Positions 61,277 to 64,000 of a stretch of DNA of 64,000 nucleotides are shown here, in pieces. The notes beneath the pieces are model-generated. The model saw only the letters and a list, made by a program, of their open reading frames with translations. It searched no databases and was not told where the DNA came from. The position numbers and the translations under genes were made by a program. Within the stretch, counting starts at the first letter, position 1, and the number at the start of each line of letters is the position of its first letter. The stretch lies in assembly GCA_963070105.1 (NCBI GenBank), contig OY718808.1:4317738-4381737 (forward strand), read 5' to 3'. The stretch comes from Litomosoides sigmodontis (Eukaryota > Nematoda > Chromadorea > Rhabditida > Onchocercidae).

Positions 61277-64000
61277 ATGGGAAATGAATCTAACGAGAAA
61301 GATGTGAAGGAAATACCAGTGAATGTGATCGAAGTGACACGTAAGCGACGCTTCTACAAAGCAAATGAGAATCCTCCAATTTTACTTGCGTTGCTCTTTG
61401 CTTTACAAGTAAGTGATTGTCCAAAGTTTATTTTAATGTTTCTTTTTTTCCTTCTACATTTATTCAAGTGCGTTTTTTTTAAGTCCACGGAATTTGCATT
61501 TTATTGTTTACAATTTTTACAGTATGAGTGCAAAATGCGCTAATACATTGACTGGTTTATCGCATTACCAATTTATTTCGTCGTATGCAAAATTAATTTT
61601 TTAAATTTAAAAATTTCTGCCGAATAATAATATGCACGTTTAAGTGAATTATAAATGAAAGAAGGATTTTTAGCACTTTTGAGATTTGAAATGTATGCGA
61701 AAAATTTTAGCATTTCACTAATTAATTCAAAAATATCACTGGAGGAGTTTTTGATAGTAGCAAGTAATGAATGTTTTAAATACAATTAATAATGATTATC
61801 CGGTTGGGAATTGCATATATAATGAGCTAAAGCTCTCTTTTCTTTATCATTCCTGTTCAACCTAAATTAATGATCATTGCAGCGAAACTCATGAATGCAA
61901 GTAGTTTATAGCATCTAGTATTAAAGTTTATAGTAGCTGGTATTTAATTTTTATTCTAGTATTTAATTTCAGCAAGTAATGGTATGTGTAAGCGCATTGT
62001 TAACAATTCCATTTATTCTGTCAAATGAGCTTTGTGCCGGTCGTGATGTATACAGACAACGAGTATTACTTATTTCGTCAACATTTGTCGTTAGTGGCAT
62101 ATCAACCATCATTCAGACAACGTTTGGAACAAGGTTCTTTTTATTTAAATTTAAATCGAAAGTGGACATTACACTGCACCACAATGTGATTCGGTATATT
62201 GTGCTTTAAATGTAAGTAATTTTTAGTAAATACCAATCTCTCCCATCATTACAATGGCTACCAGAAATTAAATTTCAATGAAGTGAATCGTTTGATTGAA
62301 ATTACTTACATTTAAGGCATAATGCCATCGCTTAAATAGATTTCAATCATAAGTTAGAAACAGTAATATAATAAGGTTTTTTTCCGTTTTAGGTTAGCAC
62401 TTTTACAAGGAACAGCATTTGCGTATATTCCATCCATTCAAGTATTCATGCAACTACCTGAATATAAATGCGTTTTTACGGATGATGATTTTGTGGCGGC
62501 GTCCGTTTATCAGAATAAACTTGCTATTGTAAGCATCTCAATTTATTAGGTCTTTATTAGTTTATTATTTTTATGTGAGACGATTACCTGTTCTCTTATC
62601 ATAGTAAGTCGTATCTCGCTGAAACATAACTTTGCAAGTTACTAGCTTCGTTAATACAGGTACTTATTAATTGATGAATTTTGGTGGATCATGAATTAAA
62701 TGAATAGAAAGCAAGTAACAGTAACTAAATAGTGATAAGTTGAGATAAGTAAATCTGCGACGAGCTAAGCTAACTTAAAATATAGATCCAAGGATGCTTG
62801 ATGGTATCATCACTGGTACCAATGATAATTGGCATAACCGGTGTAGTTGGCATATTGACGAAATTTATTGGACCAATTACAGTATCACCGCTTATGTTAC
62901 TCCTTGTACTCAGTGCAGTTGATCTATGTGTTGAACGAATTTCGAAGCATTGGGTTGCTGTGATGTAAGTGTTTCCGTTTTATTCTACAACTTCTAAAAC
63001 TCTGCATTTCTTCCATTCTGCTAGTGTGTATTGTGAACCAAGTAAGTTGTTGAAAGTAGATAAAATTATTAAAATATAAATCCAAGGATGCTTGATGGCA
63101 TTATCATTGATACCAAGATGTTATGAGAAGGAAAGATTAAAGACGTAATTGATGATTACTGTTGATTGTTTGAAAATTTACTCTGCAATTTTATCTATTT
63201 TCAACAATTTATTTGGTTCACAAGGTCAGAAACCGAATAAGCGGTAAGTATCTCATTCAGTAGATGCGGTAAATGTCGATCATTAAATTCGATTATCTTT
63301 TTTGCTCCAATTAATAATGAAATTTAGACAAGCAGCTGCTTTGTTTGCTACAATTTTATATTTGGCGGATTGGAAAGTACCCACACTTGGCTATAAAAAT
63401 AATCGCTTCGCAATCGTGCGGACCAATATTTTTGGCCAATATCCGGTAGCTTTTGAAAGTTTTAGAAGTTTGATGAAGTGTTAGTATTAGACAGTATTAG
63501 GCAGTAATGCTTAAATGTTATGTACTATAGCTTAGTGATAATTGTAGAGGAACCTTATCAAATTTAAGATTTGAAATGAATTGTAAATTCGTCAACTAAA
63601 ATGACATTTTAGTACTTGATCGCTATATTGACATCCTGGGGCTTTTGCTTGTTTCTTACGTTGACAGATTTAACAGCGCCCAATAGCGCTGCTCGATTGG
63701 ATAAGAATGAAACACTTGCAGTAATCAAACGTGCCGAATGGTTACGCTTTCCACATCCCAGTTAGATTTTAATGTTCTGAATTTGAAATTATATGCTAAA
63801 GAATAATTGAGAAACAACTTATCACAAATTACTCTCTACAGCAACCCATTTCGAACGTTGAGTTTCACAGTTTCAGCAACGTTGATTAAGAACGATTGAA
63901 CTATCAAAGCTCAATAGGGTTATACAGACTTCCGTTACTTCTTTTTCTTTCAAGCAGGTGTACCGCAATTTCACACTGGACTCTTTTTTGCATTCGTTAT
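61277..64000 (+). CDS. Nucleobase-ascorbate (SLC23-type) transporter, 5' part
   Basis: Seven exons are seen: 61277-61408, 61973-62133, 62393-62528, 62786-62964, 63328-63445, 63613-63760 and 63958-64000, the last cut by the window end. They encode the first 305 or so residues with consistent phase. The cytosolic N-terminus (MGNESNEKDVKEIPV) leads into a first helix, PPILLALLFALQQVMV. Hydrophobic segments follow with TFGTRLALLQGTAFAYIPSI, GPITVSPLMLLLVLSAVDL and the loop ENPPILL, all typical of the nucleobase-ascorbate transporter family, which carries purines, pyrimidines, urate or ascorbate through the plasma membrane. The QH motif of TM1 appears as QQ. The substrate cannot be predicted. The extracellular loop has Cys and Asp residues (KCVFTDDDF). 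The C-terminal half, with the substrate-binding signature, is outside the window. Confidence 0.85.

Overview
This is AT-rich nuclear DNA of a eukaryote, almost certainly a nematode. The coding sequence is split into many short exons with GT...AG introns and T-rich TTTCAG-type acceptors. Several start codons lie 1 to 23 bases behind an acceptor-like site, as expected for spliced-leader trans-splicing. The recognisable proteins all have nematode counterparts. The long dispersed introns and abundant simple repeats would suit a spirurid or filarial-type worm, but the species cannot be fixed from the sequence. I rebuilt the gene models by hand; every junction given keeps the reading frame, but none has transcript support.

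Layout. Positions 1-887 (minus) hold the first two exons of a gene resembling the RNA polymerase II elongation factor ELL. Positions 888-13183 are about 12 kb of non-coding DNA between that gene and the divergent next one, with three long microsatellites. Positions 13184-18282 (plus) are a 13-exon BTBD7-type double-BTB protein of about 715 residues. Positions 20773-42840 (plus) are one 50-exon gene for a secreted protein of about 3,014 residues: signal peptide, basic cleavage site, two right-handed beta-helix blocks of Bark beetle/Anakonda type, EGF repeats, a long series of beta-sandwich and Cys-rich modules, a cadherin-like repeat and a Ser/Thr-rich tail. Positions 47735-52772 (plus) are a complete 15-exon prohormone convertase 2 (egl-3), 662 residues, with all catalytic residues. 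Positions 52773-61276 are non-coding. From 61277 to the window end (plus) come the first seven exons of a nucleobase-ascorbate (SLC23-type) transporter, cut by the window edge.

These are not an operon: the plus-strand genes are 2.5 to 8.5 kb apart. One possible functional link is that the giant protein carries dibasic and furin-type cleavage sites and lies next to a proprotein convertase gene. The most interesting item is the giant protein. Its central and C-terminal module order matches, from memory, a family of very large secreted proteins known mostly from bacteria and some invertebrates, here joined to animal-type beta-helix and EGF modules. Other points of note are two exon fragments copied into the intron just downstream, a 460-bp TTTG array inside an intron, and a short upstream ORF overlapping the BTBD7 start.
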